From: Bidens hawaiensis
Lineage: Eukaryota; Streptophyta; Magnoliopsida; Asterales; Asteraceae
Length of the DNA: 64,000 nt
Direction: 5' to 3'
Assembly: GCA_021521415.1 (NCBI GenBank)
Contig: JAIQDT010000061.1
Span: 3,472,001 to 3,536,000 of the forward strand
Shown piece by piece: positions 20,924 to 31,978 of the stretch (its first letter is position 1; each line of letters opens with the position of its first letter). The translations under genes and the position numbers were made by a program. The notes beneath the pieces are model-generated. The model did no database searches. It had not been told where the DNA came from and saw only the letters and a list, made by a program, of their open reading frames with translations.

Positions 20924-22025
20924 TGTAACATCCACAAAATTTTGTTACAAATTTGACAAGCTTATAAAGTTAAAGGATTAAAATATGCATGAGATAAGTA
21001 ATGGGAAATGTATGGTAAAGAAAAGAAAGCATTTTTATGCTAAGGGAATAAGTAAGGAAAACTCCATCCCACATGGAAAGTGGGAAAGAAATGAAATCAC
21101 TTTATAAGGAAAGAGTTTTCCATAATAATGTTCTTGTATGGCTAACCACCCCACTAGTCCTAGCGGAGGGTGTGAAGCACCCGACGAGCACGCGCACGAA
21201 CTCGGACACGGACACGAACACGGAAACGGACTCGGGCGATGGACGTAATGTGGCGTTTTGATGGCGCATTTTGCACTTTACCTCACATCTCATATCACAC
21301 TTTACCTCGGTTTTCGTGCCAAAGTCCCGTCATTCCTGACACACTTGTTGTCTAGAAGTGCGTTCAAGTAGGAGCGCTACCCACGTGAAGTTTAAGCATT
21401 TCTTAGATAAGCCATACAAGGTAGGGGTTCTGCCCAATGATTTTATTATATATGGCTTAGACCCTAGTCGAGGGTATAGTCTATACCTTGATCAATTAAT
21501 AAGTGAAATGTAGCTTTCATAAGATAAGGTTATGAATAAAATATTATTCTTTATTGTAAAGATATTTCTTATGAATGAAGAAATGAGATATACATATATT
21601 TCTTCATGATGAAGAAACGTAGTATATAAATGTTTTATAAAAATGAAATAAATATCAAGGTAAAGGTTATGCAAATGGACTTCAGGTCTAAAGATAGATC
21701 ATAAACTAGTTATTTATAGAATGTTATTCTCGTACTATAGGTCCAAGATAAAGATCAGACATCTGTTGGTGAGAAATCTTGAAATCAACAAAAGGTGAAT
21801 ACGTCCAAACCTTTTTATAGTGTGAAATGTTTTATGACGTGAATACATCTATGTACTGTATATTTTGAAAAGATATTTACTCTTTAAAACTATAAACTGT
21901 TATCCATATGTAAAAGCGTTATGGAAATATTTGCACGAGGGTTGGTTCAAATCCTCTAAAACGTTTTGATACATGGTAGTACTAAACAACTCAGACTAAA
22001 ATACACATGTGTATCCTTACATATA
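20924..22025 (+). mobile_element. LTR-like start of an unidentified element
   Basis: TGTAACATCCACAAAATTTT at the break in G1 pol resembles the sense start of the LTR at 41694-43480 (TGTAACATCCAACTT). A TATA-like TTTATAA lies at 21101-21107 after CCCACATGGAAAG. No coding frame is supported. The preceding five bases are ACGGG, but no matching right-hand copy was found, so the right end is unknown. Confidence 0.4.
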
Positions 22026-22720
22026 ATAATTGAAACTTCGAAATCAAAGTGAAGCATTCATCTTAGATTGATAAAACATTGAGTCAAGAATAACTAATTA
22101 AAAATTCAAGATCAAAATAAAATATTGATGATATATTGAAATAAAAATTAACAAAATAATTCGAATAACATCTTGAGCAGAAATAGAACTAAATAAATAA
22201 TCAAAACAATTCATGTAAAATTAATAAGCTCAGCACATACGTGGTCCCAATTTCCACTAAACAAGTATGCTTATGGGAAATCAGTTATAGACCGCAAAAT
22301 TGAGATTACTAAAATGAATCGATTCAATAATGCAATTATAAATAACGTATGAAAGTAGTTTACTAATCAAAAAATAGCCAAAACTCAATATAAACTTCAT
22401 AAACAACCTTTGAAAGAACTCGATACATAGCATTATTTCGAAGATGTCCAAGCATATAGATAAAAATATATATCTATACATGACGATATACCTATATGAA
22501 GAACAAAGGAAGGAAAATAAAAGGTAGCTTGCAATGCTTGTCTTCTCGAAGATGGGTTCCGGCATAAAATTATTATGGGGGCGGTGGTATGACTTATTAA
22601 GTCAAAACTTGTTGGTGTTGACAAAAGAGGGAAAAGAAATGATTGATGACATTGTTTGTGAAAATCGTTTGTAAGGTCATGATGTTCATAACCCAAAGGA
22701 AATTTATGATAATAATTTGC
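22026..22720. repeat. Repeat X, copy 1 (about 700 bp)
   Basis: This aligns with 53548-54258, including AAAACATTGAGTCAAGAATA, AAGCTCAGCAC and TTCGAAGATGTCCAA. It contains no supported coding frame. The similarity stops on the right at the TG/TA microsatellite. Its element type is not known. Confidence 0.8.
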
Positions 22721-22765
22721 ATGTGTGTGTGTGTGTATATATATACACACACATATATATAGGTA
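22721..22765. repeat. TG/TA/CA microsatellite
   Basis: A TG run, then TA, then CA, then TA, forming a near-palindrome (TGTGTGTATATATATACACACA). It marks the end of the similarity between the two copies of repeat X. Confidence 0.9.
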
Positions 22766-23370
22766 TATAGGGGTAGGTTAACGTACAATATTCGGTTATC
22801 ATACATTAGGTACGCAAGCTTTTTGAACGTCGATTTCAATTTCACGCGGTGGCATAATTGTAAATAACTTACATTTAGTTCTATGATCTAATTCATCAAT
22901 TGATTAATCAAGCATCCATCCATATCAATATAATTCAATCGTCGATCAGTATTAAACTAATTTGCAGATCGATATCAAACTAATTAAGTTAATTATCTAA
23001 CCTTAAAAAAGATGGTGGATTTGGCCGTCGTCTTCTCAGGCAGGCAACTCAATACGGCAATGTTTATCCTTCACTGTATAAATTATATATTCTTCATCAT
23101 TATTAAATTCTGACTGATTCAACTTGACTTTTGAGACATTATAGAAATGAATAGAAGTGGTAAATAGAATGTTTTATCAAAACTAGAATGTATTAATAGA
23201 ACGTTTTATAAAAACGTATAAGAAGAAATCAATTTTATTTCAAACAAGAATGGTTTATCAAAACGTATAAGAAGAAATCAATTTTAGAGTGTCGAACAAT
23301 TTTTCAGACATTTGTTAAGGGAAAACTTAAACGTTCATCTAATACGTTCTGTTAATACGTTCTGCTAATA
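22766..23370. other. Unassigned AT-rich segment
   Basis: No coding frame. It holds a direct repeat of AAAACGTATAAGAAGAAATC (near 23211 and 23256) and a doubled TAATACGTTCTG (near 23340-23368) right at the broken end of G2, which suggests a repair junction. Confidence 0.5.
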
Positions 23371-23644
23371 GCGAGCCAATCCATCCAAAGCACCACATCG
23401 AAACAGCCCAGCAGCATCAAATACAGCCGCACAGGAAATCTATACCCAGATAACTCGATGGAACAACCCTGAATAGCCATAGACACGGAAATGGACTTTC
23501 CTACGGCGACCTCAACCTCAAACAAATCGACTACACACTCAGGTGATTTATTCAACGTGGAACAGAAAGCGGCAGAAACAAAACTTCTACTGGCACCCGA
23601 ATCAAATAAGACCGAAGCCTGTAATTCATCAACTAGAAAGGTAC
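23371..23644 (-). pseudogene. pol: G2 protease fragment
   Basis: The minus strand codes the aspartic protease with the DSGA box (DSGASRSF, about 23590-23613), then NKSPECVVDLFEVEVAVGKS and CFDVVLWMDWLA, closely related to G1. The element is broken at 23370, so RT, RNase H and integrase are missing. The protease frame becomes continuous with gag only if the 106-nt segment 23750-23645 is removed. Confidence 0.85.
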
Positions 23645-23750
23645 CTGGAATAACATTACACTACTACTTTGCTAAATAGTTACACATACATTTCTGCGAG
23701 AACGAGGAATTACAAATGGTAGATTATAAAAGATGGATATGGGAAAGTAC
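23645..23750 (-). other. Predicted intron at the gag-protease border of G2 (106 nt)
   Basis: On the minus strand: donor TTTCAG|GTACTTTCC and acceptor TTATTCCAG|GTACC. Both sites are intact and the ends carry the GTACYTT direct repeat. Removal joins gag and protease in frame; retention stops Gag after 16 further codons at TAA. The G1 counterpart is the same length within two bases and aligns along it. Confidence 0.65.
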
Positions 23751-25064
23751 CTGAAACAACGTCTGTATCGTCCTTAGCTTCTCTCTTTGGAGATGTTGAA
23801 AGCCCTCGCCTCGGCTTTTCTTCCATCTTCCCCCCTCGAGGAAGTCCCCTGGTCGACCCCCTCCCCCCCCCCATCTTTATGGTGGGGTAATTAGAGGCTA
23901 AGTGTCCAGGACCCTTACAACGGAAACAGGTCAGGTCGGACACTCGTGCTGGGGGTTTCCAATATTATCACATTGAAAAAAGGAACAAGATCCAAATTTA
24001 CATTCCCCTCTATGCGGTTTCCCGCACTTCTTGCATCTACCCAACGTCGTATCCCTCTTAAAATCCGAAGTCTCAGTTTTTACCCTCTTCTCAGCCCAAT
24101 TAAAATTGTTCCCCCCGGGTCGCTTACTGTAAGAATTTGAGTTCCAAGTCTTCCTAGTCTCAGACGGCAGTAGCTTCTCTCTCTGATCATACAAGGTGCC
24201 CGCTAGGGTAACCACTGAATGGAACGAGCTCATGTCGGTGGTCACCACACCCCTACAAATATCCACCGGAAGACCCTTCACATACTTATTTATTCTCTTG
24301 GCTTCGGGAATAACCAAATCAGGACATAAACGAGCCATTTGATTAAACATTGTGGTATACTCCCGATGCGTCATACTACCCGCCTCCAAGGTCAAGAAAT
24401 TCTGCTCAATATTATCCAATTCGTGTGGAGGACAAAACTGATCAAGAACCAACTCCTTCAACTCCTCCCAAGTCATCCTCCCAATAGAACGGTCGCCCAT
24501 AGCCTGGGCCAGATTATCCCACCAACACAGTGCCTCGGAACGAAATAAGGCAGTCGCATAATTCACCATGTCTTCCCCTTTGCACTTACTAACCCTCAAT
24601 ATGGCCTCCATCTCCCTCCCCCACTAATGTGCTACCAACACATCCTTTGTACCATCGAAAGAAGGGGTCACATTTCTTAAATTCCCCATACGAACAACCC
24701 CGAGTAGACACACCAACCGCACGAACCTCTTCTTCCTCTTCACTCGGAACAATCACCTCGTCCTCGACCTGAGTCTCCTTACCTTTCCCTTCCTTACCCG
24801 CACTCTTACCAATCATTGATTCCTCCATGGCCCTAACTGCCTCAGCAACGATCTCGGGAATGGCGCTATGGAGCACCTGGTAGACCTCATCTGCGATCGC
24901 CGCATGCAAAATAGGATCTAAGGCGGGGTTATCCCCCTCCTCATGAATCGGGGTCTCTTCCTGCTGTGGAGCTCCATTTTTCTCTCTCGACCTCGGCACT
25001 TGGCTTACGACCACGACCACGAATACTAGGACGACCTCTCTTATCTGCACGAGTATTAACCATG
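23751..25064 (-). pseudogene. gag: G2 gag
   Basis: Gag starts at the ATG on the complement of 25062-25064 (MVNTRADKRGR), matching G1. Frame breaks near 24985 and 24655 divide it. Visible blocks are EEGDNPALDP, ADEVYQVLHSAIPEIVAEAV, STRGCSYGEFKKCDP, SEALCWWDNLAQAMGDRSIG, LTLEAGSMTHREYTTMFNQM and KRINKYVKGLPVD. Zinc knuckles are CKKCGKPHRGEC (complete), FFQCDNIGNPQHEC (damaged) and CFRCKGPGHLASNY (last Cys lost). It shows the uninterrupted form of the site where G1 gag carries the solo LTR. Confidence 0.88.
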
Positions 25065-25072
25065 ACTTATCC

Positions 25073-25299
25073 CTACAAAGACAGAATTTTAACACGGTCA
25101 AGTACAAGTAGCATTTAGAACATGTAAGGTAAGGGTAAACTGCTAATGACGTTGATCAAGTGTAATTAGTCGTTTACTTTACCCGCTCATCCTAAGCACC
25201 CCCTGTCCTAGCCATATTAACAATCTATCTAACACTTAAGCAATTATTCACATAATGAAATTTTAAAACTCATAAGAATGACTAAACAACTTACATTAC
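25073..25299 (-). other. Predicted leader intron of G2 between primer site and gag (227 nt)
   Basis: On the minus strand: donor CATGAG|GTAATG and acceptor TTCTGTCTTTGTAG|GG, preceded by a pyrimidine-rich stretch. The acceptor lies 8 bases before the gag ATG. It aligns with 14600-14829 of G1. Confidence 0.5.
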
Positions 25300-25395
25300 C
25301 TCATGGCGTGCAGCTACTCGCAGTTAGCATATCTAGTCTTTTCTTTTACAGTTCAAGTCCAAACATTTGGGAATGTTCGGATCCCTCGAACCATG

Positions 25396-25407
25396 GCTCT
25401 GATACCA
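25396..25407 (-). other. Primer binding site of G2 (initiator Met-tRNA)
   Basis: The minus strand reads TGGTATCAGAGC, three bases inside the LTR end (CTTACA|AGT). Confidence 0.95.
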
Positions 25408-25410
25408 ACT

Positions 25411-26373
25411 TGTAAGACCACAAATCCCGGGAATCCTACAGTTGGTAATCATATCAAAACTTTACAAAAACTAAAACCCAAAGCAATTCATTTTATTTTG
25501 AAAATCAGTTCAGAGTATATAATCAGCGAAAAGTCATAAGTATCAAAAACAAGTTCCCAACAAAACCGGGAAATATGCCCAAAACCAAATTTGAAAACGT
25601 TTAGTAATAATAGAAAAAGAACAGTTTTGCATTATTAAATTCCCCATCCAGATATGCCTTCAACCGGCCAAGTAGTCTCGAGCACGTCCAAGCGGTAAAC
25701 ATCCTCCTCTTAACCTGAAACTCAATCTAATATACACACAAAGTCAGCTTGAGCTGAGTGAGTTTAAGTTTTAATAAACGACATTTATATAATTTATTCC
25801 AAGAGTTTAATTATAATTCGGGATATGAACAAATAGGCAATGGGTAAATGATAAGTAACTATACTTATATATATATATATATATATATAACATCCAAATA
25901 ATAACATCAAGGTCGAACACGCGTACGACCCAAGCACGTGATACGGGATTTTAGGGACCCGTTATGATGATAATGCCACACAAGCCGACCACTTACGAGC
26001 TTTCCAGGGTCCGCCACAGGATTTTAGAACCCGAGTAATATAGTTTGGCCCGGCCAAAATCAACATGCACGCAACATTCCATACGATGATGATCATGCCA
26101 CATGAGCCTCCCCCCTCACAGGGTTTCCAGGGCCCGCCACAGGATTTTGGAACCTGAGTAGTATAGTTTAGCACGGCCACGATCACCATACCCGATATGC
26201 CAACACAAAGTAGGCATACGCAACCATCCTTAGTCAATAATAACTAATTAACATCACTAATCATAAGCTATAAGATAACACATGTGTAAGCATACATATA
26301 TATCATTTCAAAATATAACATAATACAAGCAAGCCTATGGAAAATCATTTAAAAGGTTCATCAAGTAAATCAG
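25411..26373 (-). mobile_element. G2 5' LTR, part 1 (left of the G3 insertion)
   Basis: It begins TGTAAGACC next to the primer site and resembles the LTRs at 7625 and 60631 in its first kilobase, including AAAGTCAGCTTGAGCTGA (25740-25757) and a TA microsatellite (25866-25889). Two degenerate units of about 120 bp with GAGTAATATAGTTT..CCCGGCC lie at about 25945-26185. The LTR continues at 37554. Confidence 0.9.
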
Positions 26374-29300
26374 TGTCACACCCCGACTAGCACAATGCGG
26401 AAGCATAAAAACGGGAATGTAACAGACACCTCTGGTATCAACGCATTGTTTATAAAGAAACATTACAAACTAATTTACAATATATTACATTTCTTTGTTC
26501 TATCATTGTTTTACAGTCTAGGTGGTACAAACAAAACTAATTCGTTAACTAAACGTTCTTACTACTAACGCATTTGCTTCTATTCACATAGCATCAACCA
26601 CACACTTCAGGCAAGTGACAGATCACCCAATCATTCCGATTTAGGTACACCTGAAAAGCAGTTTAAAACGGGTCAACTACTAGAGTTGGTGAGTTTCACG
26701 AGTTTCAAGAAAACAGTAATGAGTATTCACAAGTCAGCACTTGTAATCATGAGATAAGTATGTATGTATGTAAATGATGTATGTGATGTAATTATGCTAA
26801 GCTACAGTGAAGCCTTGACTGTTCGTGCTGCGTGCCTCCATTTCCCACGTTCAATCAACCACTATGGCCCCATTTCCGCCCAAAACATGCCCCAAGTAGC
26901 TATGTCTAACACTACATAGCTGGTTCGTATAATTATGGTCATGTGCAAACGGCTTTGTGTCTCGGCAAACCGTGCCGCTCCGTTTAGGTTTGTCAAACCA
27001 ATAGTACTATTCACAAGCCACCGGCTCGAAGTTAATCACTGTGATCGTGGGGACTTTCGTGTGTTAGCACTTAGATAATTCACATCATCACATGTTTCAG
27101 ATAAGTATATAGATATTAGCAAACATGCTTTTCACCCCAAAAGTTCGTAAAACAGTTTAAAAGTGGGGTCGTGAAACTCACGGTTTAGTAGATATTCAGT
27201 ACTGTATCAGCTCGTGGTTTGTTCGGTCCGCTATCAGTAGTTCTTATAATCAATATTATAATAATATTAATATTTTAATATTATTATAATCTCAATACTA
27301 AACTGGGCTGTATAACTAATCTGGGTATAGTTGGAATGCCCAGAAAGTGGCAATAGGCTTAGGTTGTGATGTTGTTCAATGTCTAATACTTAAAACCGAA
27401 CTTGGCTCAAACTCCCGTTTTCCCAGCTGGGCCAAGTTGCTCGTTTACGCGTTCAGAAAACAGTTATGGGAAAATAAGCTTGGGTAAATGTTGGTACATG
27501 TATGTCAGTAGTTCATAGTCTAGCATTTGTAATCGAGTCTGTAATGTAATTATGTTTTGTTTATGTTTGTTTTGTAATGCGCGAAGTTGTCAACAAGTTC
27601 GCTATGGCGAACTTGTTGAATCAGCGAAGTTATTGACAACTTCGCCTGTGGCGAAGTTGTCGTGTTTATATACTGTTTCAGACGAAACAGTTTAGTATAG
27701 TTGGTTTAGGGTTTTCGTTTCAGTTTTCAGTAACCGAGTTACGTGTCATAGTCTGTAACGGTGACCTCGGGTCACGTGTTTGTTATCAATATAACGTGGT
27801 TGGTTTATTGCTTGTGTGTTCGATCTCTACATACTCTACACTCGTATATACCTACGCAGGGATTCCGCACCTGCGTTGTTAGAGACATCCCGTGTACGAT
27901 CCGTCCAGGAACCTACAGTAAATGTATTGGTTAACAAAATAATTAAGTTATAAAGAAGGATCACCTATTAGGGTCCCGGATTAGCCACGGGGCCCGTTTC
28001 CGTTTATTCAGTTTAATTTAAGAAGAAACGCGCACAATCCATCCGGATTGTCCAGGTTTCTCATAGAAAAGTTCATTTTCACTTAATTAGTCCAAACATA
28101 TGATTTTTGATCACTCTTGGTGTTTTGATTTTCCCGCAGGTTCACTAGTCGCGAACTTGCCGGTTGTTATAAAAACTGAATTTGTTTAATATTCAGATTA
28201 ACATAATTAATTAACCGTTAATCATTAAATTATGAAAATTTAACTACTAATCAATTAAAATATGTGGATTTTTATAAAAATATTTCTGGAATTTATTTAC
28301 TGATTTATTAACTTATAAAAATTCATTTTATCAGCTATATTTCGCCTGAAAATCGTCCGTTTACCCCAAACAATTTCTAAAAATTCCACAAAAATTCCTG
28401 AATACTCAAATCATGTCCCAAAACAACCTGTATCAATTCCACAATGTAAAAGGCTCGTGCGATATTCTTTTCGGCCCAAATTCGGCTGTAAAAATTCACA
28501 CGAACGAAAATAAACAAAACACTTTTAAACTTCTCCAAATGATCCCAAAATTCATATGTGACCAAAATACATCAAATCTGAGTTCCCAGAAATATTTCAT
28601 AGTTTTTGAAGTATTTTAGCTATTTTTCTCAAATAAACGTCCCAATTCGATAAATAAATTCGCCAAATATTCTCGGATGGTTGAAAAATTACCAAATTTG
28701 AACAGGGACTCATTGACATGGTCCCTGATGTCCCTGCAAAATTTCAAGTCCTAAAAATATGCACATCACAACCTTAACCTAAATAGCCCGTAAGCGAGTG
28801 TTTCGGCATTACCTTAGCGGGTTTGGCTCGTTTCCGACCTTTTAATCAAGTTTTCAGGTTCTTGTGCTTCTAAGCAAGCTAGCTACAAGTCCTATATCAC
28901 AAACCAAGAAATATTTCATCAACATAACAGCCCTTAACTTAGGGTTTCGGCTAGTGCACAAAAACGAACTTTTGAACCGTAAAATCGTCGTTTCAACCCT
29001 TTAATCCGTGTTTATGGCCAAAAAAACTATCAAAGCTGGTTCCTTACCGTGTTTATGATCAAAACATATTTATGGACCATTTTTAGGATTTTTACACGGT
29101 TAGGAATGATTTTTAGTAACCAAGACATGTTTTTATGGTATTAAACAAGTTTAAACAAGTAAAAAAAGCTACTCATTTAAGCTCCTTAACTTAGGTTTTC
29201 TTGCTGTTTTTGGCTGGAGAAGAAGTGGTGTCCAGAATTTTCAATAAACGATATTGAAAATGACTTGAATCTAGTTTAAATGTGAATGAATAACAAAAGG

Positions 29301-29874
29301 GAGGGTGGCGGCTGCGGCCGGGATTCCTTATGGGCCCCCTTTGGGTTGTTTTGGCCCAATGATCTGATTTCTCCAGCCCAAATACGAAAAGCCCGGTCCA
29401 AATTTAGTTCGGGTTCGGTTTTTGGCGCGAAAAACTTATCGGGTGCGTTAAACAGCGCGAAAACGAGTGTTTTTCGGCTAGTTTTGTGTAAAATTATAAA
29501 AACATACTATATGTTTGTAAAAATCAAAAATATTTTCACGGATCGCTTAAAAAATTTCAAATAAGTGTTTGGTAAGTCTTTTTCGGCTTAACGAATGATA
29601 CAATGCTTAGTTTGTAACTATCTTTCGCGTTTAAATCTATAGCGGGCGGTTAAACGAGCATGTCTTCGTTTAACTTGTTTGCTATCAAACTAAGACCATA
29701 TTTCTAATATTTTAGCTTGTATAGATCGAATATCACTTATAGATGGCCCCCCTAGATATTTGGGTCATAACCCGACCCGTTCGGTTAATCGTTCGTTTGT
29801 TACGCAAAAGGCGTTTATTTGCTTAATCGGTAAATACGTACTGAGGTGTACCTTGTTTTGGCTCAAATGTCACA
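26374..29874 (-). mobile_element. G3 3' LTR (carries a copia solo LTR)
   Basis: Read on the minus strand the LTR goes from TGTGACATTTGAGCC to GGGGTGTGACA. Its length is 3501 bp, of which 434 are the nested copia LTR plus target repeat (27489-27922). It faces the polypurine tract at 29875-29886, so it is the 3' LTR. The hairpin of 16259-16294 recurs here. Left target duplication: ATCAG 26369-26373. Confidence 0.95.
27489..27917. mobile_element. Copia-like solo LTR, 429 bp, TSD GTAAA
   Basis: From TGTTGGTACATG to GGAACCTACA, flanked by GTAAA at 27484-27488 and 27918-27922. The other two G3-family LTRs lack it and read straight across. The CAGTTTAGTATAG, ATCAATATAAC and CTACGCAGGGATTCCGCACC parts and the short length fit a copia LTR. 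Two strong hairpins lie at 27591-27618 and 27635-27661. Strand cannot be fixed without internal sequence. Confidence 0.92.
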
Positions 29875-29886
29875 TTCTCCCCCGTT
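29875..29886 (-). other. Polypurine tract of G3
   Basis: The minus strand reads ACGGGGGAGAA directly before the LTR start TGTGACA. Confidence 0.85.
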
Positions 29887-29911
29887 ATAAAATTTCGTCC
29901 CCGAAATTCGA

Positions 29912-30982
29912 TTATTGAACTTTGTCTTTGTTGGAAAACAGGTGCGGGTATTTCTTTTTGAATTCAGATTTCCGCTCCCACGTGAATTCGGGTCCCCTTT
30001 GTGAATTCCACCGAACTTTTACTAGAGAGATTTTGTTGTGTCTTAATTGTTTTATTTTTCCCTCTAATATTTCCACCGGTTCTTCAACGAAATTCAGTTT
30101 TTCGTTTATGTTTAAGTCTTTTAATGGCATGATTTCGGTTTCGTCAGTAAGACACTTTTTCAGGTTCGAAACATGAAAGACATCATGAATAGAACTCAAC
30201 TCCACTGGGAGTTTCAGTCGGTAAGCTACCGGACCTATCTTATAAATGACTTCATATGACCCAATGTATCGCGGGGCTAGTTTACCGGTTTTTCCGAATC
30301 GAATGACGCCTTTCCACGGGGATACTTTCAGAAAAACTCTGTCGCCTATTTCAAAGGATAACGGCTTTCTACGAACATCAGCATAGCTTTTCTGTCGATC
30401 TCGGGCGATTTTCAATTTGCTTGTGATTTTACGGATTTTGTCGGTGGTTTCTTGAATCAAGTCAGATCGTGTAATTTGGGTATCTCCAACCTCAGTCCAA
30501 CACAAGGGTGATCTACATTTCCGTCCGTACAGCGCTTCATACGGTGCCGCTTGAATCCTACTGTGATAGCTATTGTTGTACGAAAATTCGACCAGTGGGA
30601 GATGTTGATCCCAGTTTCCACCGAAGTCTAGTACACAAGCGCGAAACAAATCTTCTAAGGTTTGAATGGTTCGCTCAGATTGACCGTCGGTTTGGGGATG
30701 GTAGGCGGTACTTAGGTCAATTCGGGTTCCCAAAGCTTCTTGTACGGCTTGCCAAAAACGAGAGGTGAAATGGCTATCGCGATCAGAAATAATTGAAACG
30801 GGTACGCCGTGTCGGGATACGATTTCATTGATGTAGATGTGAGCAAGTTTTTCGGTTGTGAACGTGGTTCGGATTGGAAGGAAGTGTGCGGATTTGGTTA
30901 GTCGGTCAACTATTACCCATATTGCATCATTTCCTCTGGAGGTTTTTGGGAGACGTGTTACAAAATCCATGGTAATTTGTTC
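29912..30982 (-). pseudogene. pol: G3 integrase core and chromodomain-like C-terminus
   Basis: The catalytic core is intact: [30 protein letters not shown] (first Asp in MDF), [20 protein letters not shown] (second) and [14 protein letters not shown] (Glu). The C-terminal part includes [20 protein letters not shown] and [20 protein letters not shown], and ends with a chromodomain-like block ([29 protein letters not shown]), as in Tekay/Del chromoviruses, where it is thought to steer insertion to marked chromatin. A TGA (about 30971-30979) separates it from the zinc-binding part in the next frame; it probably replaces a Trp codon, since both sides are in phase. Confidence 0.92.
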
Positions 30983-31945
30983 TCATTTCCATTGTGGTAT
31001 TTCTGGTTGGTGCAACATTCCCGAAGGTTTTTGATACTCGGCTTTAACCCTCGCACAGGTTAAACATTTACTGACGTATGTAGCTATATCCTTTTTCATA
31101 CCGGGCCACCAATAATACTCTTTCAAGTCCTTGTACATCTTATCTGTTCCAGGGTGAATGGAGTATTTGGACTTATGGGCTTCGTCCATGATCAAGTCAC
31201 GCGGATTGCTAAAAGTGGGAATCCAAACTCGATTTTTGTAGTATAGAATTTCATCAGTTCTTTCTTCAAAGTTTTGTTCGGTTCCATGCAAGTTTTCATT
31301 TTCCAAGTGATCTCCTTTCAGAGCTTCGTTTTGAGCAATACGAATTTGCTTAGTGAGGCTGGTTTGGATGATCATTCCAAGTGCTCGGACCCATAGTGGT
31401 TTGATCCTGTCTTTTCTGCTCAAAGCATCTGCTACTATATTAGCCTTGCCCGGATGGTATCGAATCTCACAGTCGTAATCATTCAACAATTCTACCCATC
31501 TCCTCTGCCTCATGTTTAGTTCTTTCTGGTCGAAAATATGTTGTAGGCTTTTGTGGTCGGTATATACTGTACACTTGGTGCCATACAAATAGTGCCTCCA
31601 GATCTTGAGTGCGAAAATAACCGCGCCTAGTTCCAAATCATGGGTGGTATAATTCTTCTCGTGCACCTTTAATTGTCGAGAAGCGTATGCTATGACTTTG
31701 TTTCTTTGCATAAGTACGCACCCTAAACCTTTCCGGGACGCATCACAATAAACTACCAAATCATCAGTTCCCTCTAGAAGACTCAGTATCGGGGCCTGGC
31801 ATAGTTTCTGTTTTAGCAATTGAAAAGCCGCTTCTTGTTCTTCTCCCCAAACGTAAGCACGATCTTTTTGAGTCAAAAGAGTTAAAGGTTGGGCTATGCT
31901 GGAAAAATCAGCAATAAAACGCCGATAATACCCAGCTAAACCCAA
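30983..31945 (-). pseudogene. pol: G3 RNase H and integrase zinc-binding domain
   Basis: RNase [61 protein letters not shown] and [13 protein letters not shown], with all catalytic acidic residues present. It is preceded by the RT thumb/connection block ([20 protein letters not shown]). Then comes the integrase HHCC zinc-binding domain ([32 protein letters not shown]). The frame lies between two single nonsense codons (near 31979 and 30980) and was continuous with its neighbours. Confidence 0.93.
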
Positions 31946-31978
31946 AAATTGGCGAATCTCTTTCGGTGACTTTGGGGC

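Noticed and set aside
22766..22850. Start of a Helitron or MITE (GGGGTAGGTTAACGTAC)
   Set aside because: No terminal hairpin, inverted repeat or target duplication could be identified.
20924..23370. Complete LTR element between G1 and G2
   Set aside because: Only a left LTR-like start is visible; no second LTR, primer site or target duplication of ACGGG was found.
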